A DNA stretch of 64,000 bases from Clavibacter sp. B3I6 (GCF_030816895.1 NZ_JAUSYL010000001.1:1364001-1428000), one strand, 5' to 3'; shown: positions 47,053 to 56,921, numbered from the stretch's first letter. The notes: a model not told the origin generated them from the sequence alone. Made by a program: numbers and translations.

Positions 47053-48398
47053 CGTGTGGGGGTTCTCTCCGGTAGGGGCGGGAGGGCGGGCTCGGGGTGG
47101 TTTTCGGAGTCGGCGGCGGCGCCGACGGGGTCGGGTGGCGGAGGCGCGACCGCGGTGTCCCGGCGGAGGATCTGGCTGGTCGCCGCGACCCCGGCGAGGA
47201 ACCACACCAGGGTGGCGTACTGCGTGATGAGCGCGACCGACGCGAGCGCCGGGATCTGCGAGACGAGCGCGATGGTCGCCGCGGTCGCGCGTCCGCGGAG
47301 CACCAGCCAGATCCCGACGGCGAGGGCGACGAGCGCCGCGCCCGCGACCAGGAGGCCGGAGGTGAGGCCCGTGAGCACGAGCTGGCTGTCGATGGAGCGG
47401 AAGTCGCCGTAGAAGACCCGTCCGTCGGTGAGGCGGTGGGCGGATGCCGCCGGCCCGAGGATCCGCATGCCGGGGATGAGCGTGTAGAGGTCGCCCCGGT
47501 AGTCGGAGCTGTTCGTGGCCTCCGTGCCGGCATCCTCGAAGACGGTCTGCACGAACGGCGCGACCGCCGCCACCACCACGACGACCCCGGCCGAGACGGC
47601 CGCCCGGACGCGGAACGAGATGGCGTCGCGGAGGAAGACGATCGACAGCACGAGGCCGAGGAGCGCCGTCAGCATGCCGACGCGGCTGAAGCTGACCACG
47701 GTCCCCAGGAGGAGCGCGGTGGTCATGGCGAGCCGCACGGGGAGCGCGAACCGGGCGGCGAGGGTCAGGGGGATCGCGACGGCGAGGCTGCACCCGAGGG
47801 CGATCGAGTGGCCGAACGCGCCCTCGGCCCGGACCACTCCGCCGCGGATCTGCAGCGGGGCCCACGCCGTGCGGAGGCTGCCGCTGCCCGGGATCAGCAC
47901 GAAGGGGTTCCACGTGAGCGCGAACTCCACCACGGCGAGCACGGCCACGCCCGTGAAGGCCACCGCGATGGCGGCGTGCAGGTGGGCCAGGCCCACGCGA
48001 TGGACGACGAGCCGGCCGAGGAGGTAGCCGCCGAGGCCGTAGGTGAGGAACGTGACCAGCGCCGGCACCGCGACGCCCGCACCACCGCCGACCACCACGC
48101 CGGCGATCCCGCCGACGGTCGTCAGGACGACGACCAGGTCGAGGGGCGAGACGCGGAAGCCCGACACGGGCAGGGCGGCGACGATCACCACCAGGGCCAT
48201 GAGCGTCGCGGGCGGCAGGTAGGTGCCGGCCACGGACACGCCCGCCCAGATCGGCGCCAGGCAGAGCGAGGCGAGCCAGAGCGCCACGGCGAGGCGAGGC
48301 GTCCGCCGCAGCAGGAGGAGCAGGAGGATCCCGGCGATCAGGGCGACGCCGGCGAGGAGGAGCCGCTCGACCCCGTCGCCCGCGAGGAGGGCGCTCAT
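47049..48398 (-). CDS. Wzy-like polysaccharide polymerase (O-antigen ligase family)
   Basis: 449 residues with about 11-12 hydrophobic segments. A large extracellular loop (about 285-340) contains NSSDYRGDLYTLIPGMRILG and FYGDFRSIDSQLVLTGL, the region where Wzy/WaaL-type proteins have conserved Arg and Asp. The C-terminal 35 residues are hydrophilic. It should link repeat units outside the membrane. It overlaps the kinase gene by 4 bp, so length control and polymerisation are translated together. Confidence 0.82.
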   Translation of the reverse strand: MSALLAGDGVERLLLAGVALIAGILLLLLLRRTPRLAVALWLASLCLAPIWAGVSVAGTYLPPATLMALVVIVAALPVSGFRVSPLDLVVVLTTVGGIAGVVVGGGAGVAVPALVTFLTYGLGGYLLGRLVVHRVGLAHLHAAIAVAFTGVAVLAVVEFALTWNPFVLIPGSGSLRTAWAPLQIRGGVVRAEGAFGHSIALGCSLAVAIPLTLAARFALPVRLAMTTALLLGTVVSFSRVGMLTALLGLVLSIVFLRDAISFRVRAAVSAGVVVVVAAVAPFVQTVFEDAGTEATNSSDYRGDLYTLIPGMRILGPAASAHRLTDGRVFYGDFRSIDSQLVLTGLTSGLLVAGAALVALAVGIWLVLRGRATAATIALVSQIPALASVALITQYATLVWFLAGVAATSQILRRDTAVAPPPPDPVGAAADSENHPEPALPPLPERTPTR

Positions 48399-48495
48399 GC
48401 GCGGCTCCCGAGACGGGCGCGGGCAGGGTGGACGGGCCGGTGCGCGTGCGTCATCGCGTGTCCCCTCCAGAGCCTCCCGGGCGCGTCGCCCTCGT

Positions 48496-48501
48496 CGATT
48501 A
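48496..48501 (-). promoter_or_regulatory. Probable -10 of the polymerase-kinase operon
   Basis: GATAAT on the minus strand lies about 98 bp before the polymerase start, an exception in the GC-rich sequence. No consensus -35 is seen, so an activator or another sigma factor may be used. Confidence 0.45.
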
Positions 48502-48613
48502 TCCTCGCCGCGGGACGCGGCGGGCCCCGGTCGGCGGCCCCCGTCCGGGTCATGCGGTCGGTCGTGCGGGTCGTGCGGGCCGTGCGGCGGTGCGGATCAC
48601 CCCGCGCGCGACC

Positions 48614-48645
48614 GAGCGGGCGGGCCCTCCGAGGAGGACCCGCCC
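48614..48645 (-). terminator. Terminator of the large secreted-protein gene
   Basis: GCGGGCGGGCCCTCC (48614-48628) pairs with 48631-48645 with one mismatch and a 2-nt gap, 26 bp after the stop. Confidence 0.7.
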
Positions 48646-48670
48646 GCAGGTAGCCGTCGATCCGTGCGGG

Positions 48671-51600
48671 TCAGCGGACGGTGGCGTCCGTGACCTGCAG
48701 GTCGTCGAGCGAGAAGGTGACCGGACCGGCCGCCGAGCTCGACAGGTACGTCTGGATCCCGAACGTGCCCGCGGTCTGCAGGGCGGCCAGGGAGCCGGTC
48801 GTCGTCGACTGCCACGCGGTCGGCTCGGCCTGGCCCACAGGCCACACCTTCGCGTTCATCGTGGTGGGCGACGTGCCCGTGACCTGCACGCGGACGCGGA
48901 GCTGCTGCCCGGCCGTGTACGTGACGTTCGGCACGACGACCGACCGGAGGTTCGTCCCGTTCTCCGACTGCACGATCATGACCTGGCCGGTCGACCGCAC
49001 CCAGACCTGCGTCTGGTAGTACGACGTGCCGACCTGGCGCGAGTTGATCCGCACGTACGCGCCGCCGCCCGTGGGCACCTTGTCCAGCGAGAAGGTGACC
49101 TGGGCGTCCGAGGCGGTGCTGCTGACGGCGTCGAGGCTCGCGGTGCGGGTCTCGCCGGCCGGGCTGACGACCTGCGCCCGCCCGTCCTGCACCTTGAGGA
49201 TCGACGGGTTGCCGGTGATGCGCCAGGCGCCGCCGGTCTCCGCCGTGCCCCAGCCGTTCGCCGTGGTGCGGCCGAACGCGTCCCGGGCGAGGATCCCCGT
49301 GGCGGGCGGCGTGACGACCGGGGCGGTCACCGTGACCGACCCGTCCTTCTTCGCCGAGACGAGGCCCTTGTCATCCGTCACCGTGAGCGACACCTGGTAG
49401 GTGCCGGCCTTGGCGTAGGCGTGGTCGACGTTCCGACCCGTGCCCGTGGTCCCGTCCCCGAAGGCCCAGGCGTAGGACGCGACCGTGCCGTCCGCGTCCG
49501 CCGAGGTGGATCCGTCGAACGTCGCCGTCAGGTCCTTCGCCGTCGACGTGAACGCCGCCGTCGGAGCCTGGTTCGCCGGGGCGACGACCGGGGCGGTCAC
49601 CGTGACCGACCCGTCCTTCTTCGCCGAGACGAGGCCCTTGTCATCCGTCACCGTGAGCGACACCTGGTAGGTGCCGGCCTTGGCGTAGGCGTGGTCGACG
49701 TTCCGACCCGTGCCCGTGGTCCCGTCCCCGAAGGCCCAGGCGTAGGACGCGACCGTGCCGTCCGCGTCCGCCGAGGTGGATCCGTCGAACGTCGCCGTCA
49801 GGTCCTTCGCCGTCGACGTGAACGCCGCCGTCGGAGCCTGGTTCGCCGGGGCGACGACCGGGGCGGTCACCGTGACGGTGCCGTCCTTCTTCGCCGAGAC
49901 GAGGCCCTTGTCATCCGTCACCGTGAGCGACACCTGGTAGGTGCCGGCCTTGGCGTAGGCGTGGTCGACGTTCCGACCCGTGCCCGTGGTCCCGTCTCCG
50001 AAGGCCCAGGCGTAGGACGCGACCGTGCCGTCCGCGTCCGCCGAGGTGGATCCGTCGAACGTCGCCGTGAGGTCCTTCGCCGTCGAGGTGAACGCCGCCG
50101 TCGGAGCCTGGTTGGCGGCGGGTGCCTGGCCGTCGCGGGCGACGACGAGGTCGTCGATCCGCGTCGTGACGGAGGCCGTCGCCGACCCCGAGAGGTAGGT
50201 CTGGATCCCGACGGACCCGGCGGCCTGCAGCGCGGCAGTCGAGCTGGTGACGCTCATCTGCCAGGCGGCGGGCTCGGCCTGGCCGGCGACCCACACCTTG
50301 GTCCGGACGGTGGTCGGCGAGGTGCCGGTCGTCAGGACGCGGACGCGGAGCTGCTGGCCGGCCTTGTAGGTCGTGCCCGGGAGGATGTACGACCCGATGG
50401 TCGTCGCCCCCTCCGACTGCACCAGCTGGATCTGCCCGGTCGCCTTGATCCAGACCTGCGTCTGGTAGAAGGCCGCGCCGACCTGCCGCGAGTTGACCCG
50501 GGTGTAGGAGCCGCCGCCGGTGGGGACGGAGTCGAGCGAGAAGGCCGCGCTGACGTCCGACGACGTGGTGGAGACCGCGTCGAGGCTCATCGTGCGGGTC
50601 TCGCCCTTGGGCGAGACGACCTGGCCGACGCCGTCCTGGACCTTGACGATGTTCGTGCCGCCGGTGACGCGCCATGCGCCGCCGAGGTCCGCCGTGCCCC
50701 AGCCCGTCGCTACCGCGCGGCCGAACGAGTCCTGCGCGAGCACGTTCGACGCGGGCGCCTGGACGGTCACCGGGGAGGTGGTCGTCGTGGCGAGGCCCTT
50801 GTCGTCCGTCACCGTGAGCGCCACCTGGTAGGTGCCGGCCTGGGCGTACGCGTGGGTCGTGGTGCGGCCTGTGCCCGAGGTCCCGTCGCCGAAGGCCCAG
50901 GACCAGCCGGCCACCGTGCCGTCGGGGTCGGTCGACGCGGAGGCGTCGAGCGAGGCGACGAGGTTCGCCGCGGTGCTCGCGAAGCGGGCGACGGGCGCCT
51001 GGTTCACGGGTGGGGCGGTGACCGTGACGCTCGCGGTCGTGCGACCGGTCGCCCCCCTGTCGTCCGTCACGGTCAGGGCGACCGTGTAGGTGCCCGCCGT
51101 GGCGTACGGGTGGGCGATGGAGGGGCCCGTGCCCGTCGTGCCGTCGCCGAACTCCCACGCGTAGGACGCGATGGCGCCGTCCGGGTCGGAGGAGGCGCGG
51201 CCGTCGAGGTTCGCGACCAGGTCGGTCGTCGTCAAGGCGATGACGGCCGTGGGCTCCCGGTTGACCGGGGGCGCCGTGACCTGGACCTGCGTGGACGCGG
51301 TGCCGGTGAGGCCCTTGTCGTCCGTGACCGTCAGCACCACCGTGTAGGTGCCCGCCGCGGCGTAGGCGTGCGTCGGCGTCGGGCCGGTGCCCGTGCTGCC
51401 GTCGCCGAAGTCCCACGCGTAGGAGGCCACGGTGCCGTCGGCGTCCGTGGAGGCGGATCCGTCGAGCTTCGCGGTGAGGTCCGTGGCGGTGGCCGTCACG
51501 ACGGCGGTCGGCGCGATGTTGGCGGGGGCCGCCTTCACCGTGATCTCCCGCTGCGTGCGGTTCGTCGCGCCCCGGTCGTCCGTCACCGTGAGCGTCACCG

Positions 51601-54600
51601 TGTAGGTGCCGGCCTCGGCGAAGGTGTGGGACTGCGTCTGGCCGGACGCCTGGACGCCGTCGCCGAAGTCCCAGTCGTAGCCCGTGAGGGTGCCGTCGGC
51701 GTCCGTCGAGCCGGTCGCGTCGAACGCGGCCGCCAGGAAGTCCGCCTGCTGCGTGAACGCGGCCTTCGGGGCCTGGTTCGGCACGCGGCCGCTGGTCCCG
51801 AGCGAGAAGTGCGTCGCCACGGCGTCGGCCGTGAGGACCGACGGGTACACCGCGACCTCGTCCAGGCGGCCCTCGAAGGTTCCGCTGGAGGAGCCCCAGG
51901 TGTTGTCGCCGCCGATGCGCCAGTAGCCGTCGTAGCCCTGCGCCTGCGTCTGGCCGTTCTGGCCGACGAGGTCGCCGTCCACGTAGAGCTTCAGGCCGTC
52001 GGACCCCTGCGACGCCACCATGTGGTGCCACGTGCCGTCGTTGTAGGCGCGGTCGGAGCTCGCCAGGTTGGTCTGGCCCGTCCACGTGCCGAACTGGAGG
52101 CGTCCGTCGTCCTGCATGTAGACGTGGCGGTCGTAGCTGCCGGAGAAGTTGAACGGATCCGGGTTGTCGCCGAAGCCGATCAGCTTGCCGCCGCGGGTGG
52201 TCGTCGTCTGGAACCACATCTCGAGCGAGTAGGTCAGCGGGTTCGAGATCCGCTGCTGGCTCACCGCGATGCTGTCGGAGAACGCGGCCGCCTGGCCGAC
52301 GGGGCCCGAGAGGGCGCCCGCCTGGCCGAAGCGCACGTTGCGTCCGACGTTCGCGGGGACGTCGTTCTGGCCGGCGTCCTTCAGCGTCGACGCGCCGTCG
52401 GCGTCGTCGAGGCGCCAGTAGGAGGACGGGTCGGCGGCGTACACGGCCTTGCCGTAGGCGTCCGCGGGCGCCGCCGGGATGGGCGACGTGCGACCCGAGG
52501 CGACCAGGTGGTCGACCACGTCGGCGCGCGTGAGGGCGGTCGGGTAGAGGGAGACCTGCGCGATGTCGCCCTGCAGGTAGTAGTTCCGGGGCTGGTTGGG
52601 CCAGCCGCCGAGGTTGTCGCCGCCGATGCGCCAGAAGCCCTGGTAGTCCTGGCCGCGGGTGGTGTCCGCGCGCTGGCCGACGATCCTCCCGTCGACGAAG
52701 AGCTTCATGCCCTCCGGGCCCATGGTCGCGACGATCTGGTGCCACTGGCCGTCGTTCAGGCCGGGGGCCGAGTTCACCGTCTGGGTCGAGCCCGTGTAGA
52801 CGCCGAAGAAGGCGCGGCCGTCGTTGTCGAGGTAGACCATGCGGTCGTAGTTGCCCGACGTGCCCGTGCTGCTGCCGCCGAAGCCGACGACCTTGCCGCC
52901 CGAGGTCGAGGTCGTCTTGACCCACGACTCCACGCTGAAGGTGTCGGGCGCCTGCACGGCCTGGGGCGTGACCGCGAAGGACCCGTCCTGGCCGGAGAAG
53001 GTGGTGGCGGTGGAGCCGTCGAGGGGCCCGGTGGCGCCGCGCGTCGCGTTGTCGACGCGGAGGTCCTCGAAGGCGACGTGGTCGAGGCCGGCGGTGCCGT
53101 CCTTCTCGTCGAGCGGGTAGTACGCGGTCGCGCCGTCGTCCTTCACGCTCGCGGCGTACGCGTCGCTGCCGGTCTGGTCCGTGATCGTGACGGGCGCGCT
53201 GTTGCGGTCGACCGCGTTGCCGTTGCCGTCGGTGACGACGACCTTGTAGGTGTGCGTGCTGCCGGGGACGAGGCCCTTGTCGATGAAGCCCATCGAGGGA
53301 CGCTGCCAGAACGTCGAGTCCTGGGTCGTCTGGTAGACGGGCGTGGCCGTCCTGCCGTCGCGGATGACCTTGTACGTCAGGCGCGTGCTGTCGCGGTCGA
53401 ACGTGGCCTGCCAGGCGACGCGCGCCTCGCCCTTCGTGTACGAGACGGTCTTCGGCGCGAGCTGGTCGTTGCCGTTGGGGCCGATCTTGTTCGGGGCGTT
53501 CCTGGCCGTCGCGTAGCGGACGAGGCCCTGCTGCGCGGTGGAGTTCACGAAGGGGAACTCGCCGCCGACGACGATGTAGTCCTCGTTGCCGTTGACGCTC
53601 CAGGCCGCCTGGCCCTGGCCGGTGAAGGAGCCCGTGACGTACTTCGGGAACCAGTTGAGCAGCGTCGGGGACGGCGTGCCGGCCCAGTTGTGGTAGCCGA
53701 AGGGGTCGGCCGTGGCCGTGCCCGTGGCCGCCTTGCTGAAGGCGATGCTGTGCTGGAAGGTCCACGGCTCGGTCTGCGGGAAGCCGCCGATGTTGCCGCA
53801 GTAGTGGGGGTGGCCGGCGACGTACGCGACGGTCTCCGTCGCGAAGACGGAGTAGCTGTCGCCGTGGCAGTCCTCGACCCAGTTCACGACGCCCGTGTTG
53901 GGGTCGGCGGAGAAGGCGCCCTCGAGGTTGCCGCCCGCGCCGAACGTGTAGCCCGATCCGTAGACGCGGTCGCCCGTCGCGAAGAGGCTCGTGATCGACG
54001 ACTCCTTGCCGGCGTTCTTGACCTGCTGGTTGGCCGCCCACGGGAGGGACGCGCCCGAGGCCGGGTCGACCGCGCCGAGGCCGTAGGTGGGGGTGCCGCT
54101 CAGCTGCGTGAAGCGGCCGCCGACGACCAGCTTGGACGCGTCCTTCGTGAGCGTGAGCGCGTCCACGACGGTGTCGGCGTCCGCGACGAACGGCGTGGTG
54201 CTGCCGTCGGTCGCGGACACCGCGGCGAGGTACTTCCGAGCGGCGCCGTTGACGCTCTGGAAGGTGCCGCCGAGGTACACGGTGTCGTTCGAGGCGCTCA
54301 CCGTGCGGGTCTGGCTGCCCATGATCGGGCGGAAGGACGGGATGATCTTCCCCGTCGCGGTGCTGAACGCCGCCGCCCGGTAGAAGCCCTGGCCGTCGAT
54401 GTCGGTGAAGTCGCCGACGACGTAGATGCGCGAGCCGTCCGGCGACGCGGTGACGGACAGCGCCTGCGCGTTGAGCTTGGGCGCGAAGGTCGTGATGAGC
54501 GCGCCGGTGCGGATGTCGTAGGCCAGCAGGTTGCTGCGGGGCGTGAGGTTCGTGCCGGCCGCGGCGCCCGCGGGGCGTGCGTTCTGGAACTTGCCGGCCA

Positions 54601-54823
54601 CGTAGACCGTGTTGCCGACGACGACCTGGGACCAGGCGACGCCGTCGATCTGGGTCGTGGGCAGCGGGTCGGCGGTGACCGTGATGGGCGATTTCGGATC
54701 GGCCGGGTCGACCGGGGCGGAGTCCGCCATGGCCGGCTGTGCGACCACGACCGCGGACAGGATGACCGCGGCGGCCGCGGTCATCGCGGCCAGGCGACGT
54801 CCCGCGGAGGAGAGGATGCTCAT
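48671..54823 (-). CDS. Giant secreted modular protein: propeller, LamG, PKD and terminal modules
   Basis: 2050 residues from ATG 54823, with AAGGA upstream. A signal peptide (1-~33) ends AQPAMA-DS. Domains in order: beta-propeller-like repeats (~40-440), Fn3-like (~447-550), two LamG domains (~554-790 and ~791-1010), four PKD domains (~1014-1355), a module starting DSFGRAVATGWGTADLGGAW (~1358-1560), three near-identical PKD domains (~1566-1835) and a second copy of that module (~1842-2050). No LPxTG or C-terminal membrane segment is seen, so it is probably released or held by binding. LamG and PKD domains usually bind glycans or proteins. It lies inside the EPS locus, which suggests a matrix or adhesion role. 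Confidence 0.92.
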   Translation of the reverse strand: MSILSSAGRRLAAMTAAAAVILSAVVVAQPAMADSAPVDPADPKSPITVTADPLPTTQIDGVAWSQVVVGNTVYVAGKFQNARPAGAAAGTNLTPRSNLLAYDIRTGALITTFAPKLNAQALSVTASPDGSRIYVVGDFTDIDGQGFYRAAAFSTATGKIIPSFRPIMGSQTRTVSASNDTVYLGGTFQSVNGAARKYLAAVSATDGSTTPFVADADTVVDALTLTKDASKLVVGGRFTQLSGTPTYGLGAVDPASGASLPWAANQQVKNAGKESSITSLFATGDRVYGSGYTFGAGGNLEGAFSADPNTGVVNWVEDCHGDSYSVFATETVAYVAGHPHYCGNIGGFPQTEPWTFQHSIAFSKAATGTATADPFGYHNWAGTPSPTLLNWFPKYVTGSFTGQGQAAWSVNGNEDYIVVGGEFPFVNSTAQQGLVRYATARNAPNKIGPNGNDQLAPKTVSYTKGEARVAWQATFDRDSTRLTYKVIRDGRTATPVYQTTQDSTFWQRPSMGFIDKGLVPGSTHTYKVVVTDGNGNAVDRNSAPVTITDQTGSDAYAASVKDDGATAYYPLDEKDGTAGLDHVAFEDLRVDNATRGATGPLDGSTATTFSGQDGSFAVTPQAVQAPDTFSVESWVKTTSTSGGKVVGFGGSSTGTSGNYDRMVYLDNDGRAFFGVYTGSTQTVNSAPGLNDGQWHQIVATMGPEGMKLFVDGRIVGQRADTTRGQDYQGFWRIGGDNLGGWPNQPRNYYLQGDIAQVSLYPTALTRADVVDHLVASGRTSPIPAAPADAYGKAVYAADPSSYWRLDDADGASTLKDAGQNDVPANVGRNVRFGQAGALSGPVGQAAAFSDSIAVSQQRISNPLTYSLEMWFQTTTTRGGKLIGFGDNPDPFNFSGSYDRHVYMQDDGRLQFGTWTGQTNLASSDRAYNDGTWHHMVASQGSDGLKLYVDGDLVGQNGQTQAQGYDGYWRIGGDNTWGSSSGTFEGRLDEVAVYPSVLTADAVATHFSLGTSGRVPNQAPKAAFTQQADFLAAAFDATGSTDADGTLTGYDWDFGDGVQASGQTQSHTFAEAGTYTVTLTVTDDRGATNRTQREITVKAAPANIAPTAVVTATATDLTAKLDGSASTDADGTVASYAWDFGDGSTGTGPTPTHAYAAAGTYTVVLTVTDDKGLTGTASTQVQVTAPPVNREPTAVIALTTTDLVANLDGRASSDPDGAIASYAWEFGDGTTGTGPSIAHPYATAGTYTVALTVTDDRGATGRTTASVTVTAPPVNQAPVARFASTAANLVASLDASASTDPDGTVAGWSWAFGDGTSGTGRTTTHAYAQAGTYQVALTVTDDKGLATTTTSPVTVQAPASNVLAQDSFGRAVATGWGTADLGGAWRVTGGTNIVKVQDGVGQVVSPKGETRTMSLDAVSTTSSDVSAAFSLDSVPTGGGSYTRVNSRQVGAAFYQTQVWIKATGQIQLVQSEGATTIGSYILPGTTYKAGQQLRVRVLTTGTSPTTVRTKVWVAGQAEPAAWQMSVTSSTAALQAAGSVGIQTYLSGSATASVTTRIDDLVVARDGQAPAANQAPTAAFTSTAKDLTATFDGSTSADADGTVASYAWAFGDGTTGTGRNVDHAYAKAGTYQVSLTVTDDKGLVSAKKDGTVTVTAPVVAPANQAPTAAFTSTAKDLTATFDGSTSADADGTVASYAWAFGDGTTGTGRNVDHAYAKAGTYQVSLTVTDDKGLVSAKKDGSVTVTAPVVAPANQAPTAAFTSTAKDLTATFDGSTSADADGTVASYAWAFGDGTTGTGRNVDHAYAKAGTYQVSLTVTDDKGLVSAKKDGSVTVTAPVVTPPATGILARDAFGRTTANGWGTAETGGAWRITGNPSILKVQDGRAQVVSPAGETRTASLDAVSSTASDAQVTFSLDKVPTGGGAYVRINSRQVGTSYYQTQVWVRSTGQVMIVQSENGTNLRSVVVPNVTYTAGQQLRVRVQVTGTSPTTMNAKVWPVGQAEPTAWQSTTTGSLAALQTAGTFGIQTYLSSSAAGPVTFSLDDLQVTDATVR
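49321..50130. repeat. Three 270-bp tandem repeats, near-identical
   Basis: Units 49321-49590, 49591-49860 and 49861-50130 encode three 90-residue PKD domains and differ at only a few positions. The sequence CCTTGTCATCCGTCACCGTG recurs every 270 bp. Confidence 0.95.
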
Positions 54824-54826
54824 TGT

Positions 54827-54844
54827 GTCCTTGCTTCGGGTGGG
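54827..54844 (-). promoter_or_regulatory. Leader element shared with the beta-helix gene
   Basis: GTCCTTGCTTCGGGTGGG (plus-strand reading) lies 3 bp before the giant gene and contains its ribosome binding site. The same sequence with one T fewer is at 62681-62697, before the beta-helix gene. Confidence 0.6.
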
Positions 54845-54873
54845 TGGAGCGTGGTGGGGAGGAGTGCCGGTGG

Positions 54874-56115
54874 TCAGCGGGAGCTGGCCGGTCGGGGGCT
54901 GCCGACGCGCCTCGTGGCGCTGAGCATCGTGCCCACCGACCGCGCGATGCGCTGCCGGTAGAGCTCGGGTCCGTGCCGGTGCTCGGCGCGGAAGCGGTCG
55001 CGGGCGGCCCGGGCGCGGTACGCGTCCCAGTTCGTCGCGATGTCCTGGAGGGCGTCCGCGAGCGCGGCGGGGTCCGACGGCGGCACCAGGCGCGCCGACT
55101 CGTACCCGCCGGCGGCCTCGCGGAGGCCGGAGGTGTCGCTGACCACCACGGGCCGCGCGGCCAGCAGGGCCTCGACGGCCGTGTTGCCGAACGGCTCGTC
55201 CACCCGGGAGGGCACGACGCACGCGTCGGCCGCGGCCAGGTGGGGGGTCACGTCAGCGTGGAAGCCGTGCATCGTGACCAGGTGCTCGAGGTCGAGCACG
55301 CGGATCGTCGTGCGCAGCTGCTCCTCGTACGCCTCGTAGCCGGGGAACACGGCGCCGACGATGTCGAGGGTCGCGGGCACGCCGCGGTCGCGGAGCTCCA
55401 CCAGCGCCTCGACGGCGACGTCCACGCCCTTGCGGTCGGAGAGGCGGCCGACGTAGAGGACCCGGAGGCCCCCGTCGAGCGCCGGGCGCGCGGGCGTGAC
55501 CTCGACCGGCCCGGGGACGCCGTTGTAGACGACCTCGGTGCGGCGCGCGACCCGCGGGAGGGCCCGGCCGAGCACGTCGACGCTGTACCGGCTGTTCGCG
55601 ACGACGCTCGTGGCGAGCGCGAGCGGCAGGGCGAGCGCCGTGCCGACCGCGCGGGACGCGGACCCCTCGGCCTCGTGCACGTGGCAGAGGACGGGGCGGC
55701 CGGTGAGGCGGGCCACGAGGATCCAGAGCGGGATGGTGACGGTGTTCACGTACACGGCGTCCGGGCGGGTGCGGCGCACGAGGCCGAGCCCCGCGGACAG
55801 GCCGCGGACGGACTGGCCGACGAGGGCCGCGAAGCCGCGCGGGCGCAGCATCGACTTCCGCAGGACGGGCGTGGGCGCGTGGTGCACGACCGCGCCGACG
55901 CCGACGAGCGCGTCGACGAGCGGGCCGTCGGACGGCAGGGTCACGACCGTGCGGGCGCCGGCGGACACGAGGCCCGCGACGCTCTCGAGCAGCACGCGGT
56001 CGGATCCGTACAGCTCAGCGCTCGGGTGGGCGACGAGGATCGTGCGGCCGCGGAGGTCCGCGCCGTCGTCGTCGGCCTGCACGAGCGCGCGCGCGGTGTC
56101 GGCGAACGCGGTCAC
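54874..56115 (-). CDS. Glycosyltransferase family 4 enzyme
   Basis: 413 residues from GTG 56115, overlapping the upstream stop (GTGA). The N-terminal half has ILVAHPSAELYGSDRVLLES; the donor half has LRVLYVGRLSDRKGVDVAVE, ACVVPSRVDEPFGNTAVEAL and the E-x7-E type pair with PVVVSDTSG, typical of GT4 retaining enzymes. It should transfer a sugar from a nucleotide donor to the EPS lipid-linked intermediate in the cytosol. It is the last gene of the WbaP-led operon. Confidence 0.92.
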   Translation of the reverse strand: MTAFADTARALVQADDDGADLRGRTILVAHPSAELYGSDRVLLESVAGLVSAGARTVVTLPSDGPLVDALVGVGAVVHHAPTPVLRKSMLRPRGFAALVGQSVRGLSAGLGLVRRTRPDAVYVNTVTIPLWILVARLTGRPVLCHVHEAEGSASRAVGTALALPLALATSVVANSRYSVDVLGRALPRVARRTEVVYNGVPGPVEVTPARPALDGGLRVLYVGRLSDRKGVDVAVEALVELRDRGVPATLDIVGAVFPGYEAYEEQLRTTIRVLDLEHLVTMHGFHADVTPHLAAADACVVPSRVDEPFGNTAVEALLAARPVVVSDTSGLREAAGGYESARLVPPSDPAALADALQDIATNWDAYRARAARDRFRAEHRHGPELYRQRIARSVGTMLSATRRVGSPRPASSR

Positions 56116-56921
56116 GCGGTCACCCGCGCGGATCCCGCGGCGGCGGACGTGGCGGCGTCGGCACGGCGCGCATCGAGCGCGTCCATGTCGCGGAACCACT
56201 TGACCGACGCGAGCGCGAGGTGGCCCGCGTTCGCCAGCATCATCAGCGTGTAGACGGCGAGGAAGACGACGGGGGCGCCCAGCAGCGCGAACACGATGCA
56301 GAGGAAGCCGTAGTCGGTGGGGATCACGAGGAGCGAGCGCAGCAGGGTCGAGCGGCCGGCCTCGGGGGCGGTGGCGCCGGTGACGGCGTGCACCCGCTTC
56401 AGCTGGTCGTTGAGGATCATCGCGAAGAAGCTCGCGGCGGCGACGATCGCGTAGGCGATCGGCACGAGGAGCCAGGCGTCGGAGTCCGTGGCGGGCCAGC
56501 GGAACATGGACACGAGCACCGCGAGGTGCAGCGACGAGATCTTGATGCAGTCGACGACGTGGTCGAGCCACTCGCCGGAGAGCGAGCCGCCGCCGCGGAG
56601 GCGCGCGACCTGGCCGTCGGCCGAGTCGAACGCGTAGCCCACGGCGAGCAGCAGCCAGACCGCGATGCCGACCCAGGCGGCGGGCTCGACGAGCGCCAGG
56701 ATCGCGATGCCGGTGAAGGTGAAGGCGGCGCTGATGGCGGTCACCTGGTTCGGGGTGAGGCCCGCGCGGAACGCCCAGGCGGCGAGGAGCCGCCCGGCGG
56801 GCCGGTTGACGCGGATCGAGTAGGCGGGCGCGCCCCGGGCCGCCTTCTTCTGCGCGGAGGCCAGGCGGCGGACGACGTCGAGGTACGACTCCGCGCGCGG
56901 GTCGGAGGCCGTGGCGGTCAT
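56112..56921 (-). CDS. CDP-alcohol phosphatidyltransferase family membrane protein
   Basis: 269 residues, five to six hydrophobic segments. The family motif D-G-x2-A-R-x8-G-x3-D-x3-D is complete: FDSADGQVARLRGGG then SGEWLDHVVD (about 90-115). Such enzymes transfer a phospho-alcohol group from or to a CDP-linked substrate in the membrane. Between two glycosyltransferase genes, with 4-bp overlaps on both sides, a lipid-synthesis role is unlikely; attaching a phospho-alditol or making a phospholipid-linked sugar is more probable. A cytidylyltransferase gene at 63040 could supply the CDP donor. Confidence 0.9.
   Translation of the reverse strand: MTATASDPRAESYLDVVRRLASAQKKAARGAPAYSIRVNRPAGRLLAAWAFRAGLTPNQVTAISAAFTFTGIAILALVEPAAWVGIAVWLLLAVGYAFDSADGQVARLRGGGSLSGEWLDHVVDCIKISSLHLAVLVSMFRWPATDSDAWLLVPIAYAIVAAASFFAMILNDQLKRVHAVTGATAPEAGRSTLLRSLLVIPTDYGFLCIVFALLGAPVVFLAVYTLMMLANAGHLALASVKWFRDMDALDARRADAATSAAAGSARVTA

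Noticed and set aside
49321..50130. CRISPR-like or satellite array
   Set aside because: The 270-bp units are in frame and encode PKD domains, with no spacers.
48428..54961. 2177-residue open frame on the plus strand
   Set aside because: It is an antisense shadow of the giant secreted protein. The composition (Arg/Gly/Asp-rich, low complexity) is the usual result of very high GC, and no domain is visible.
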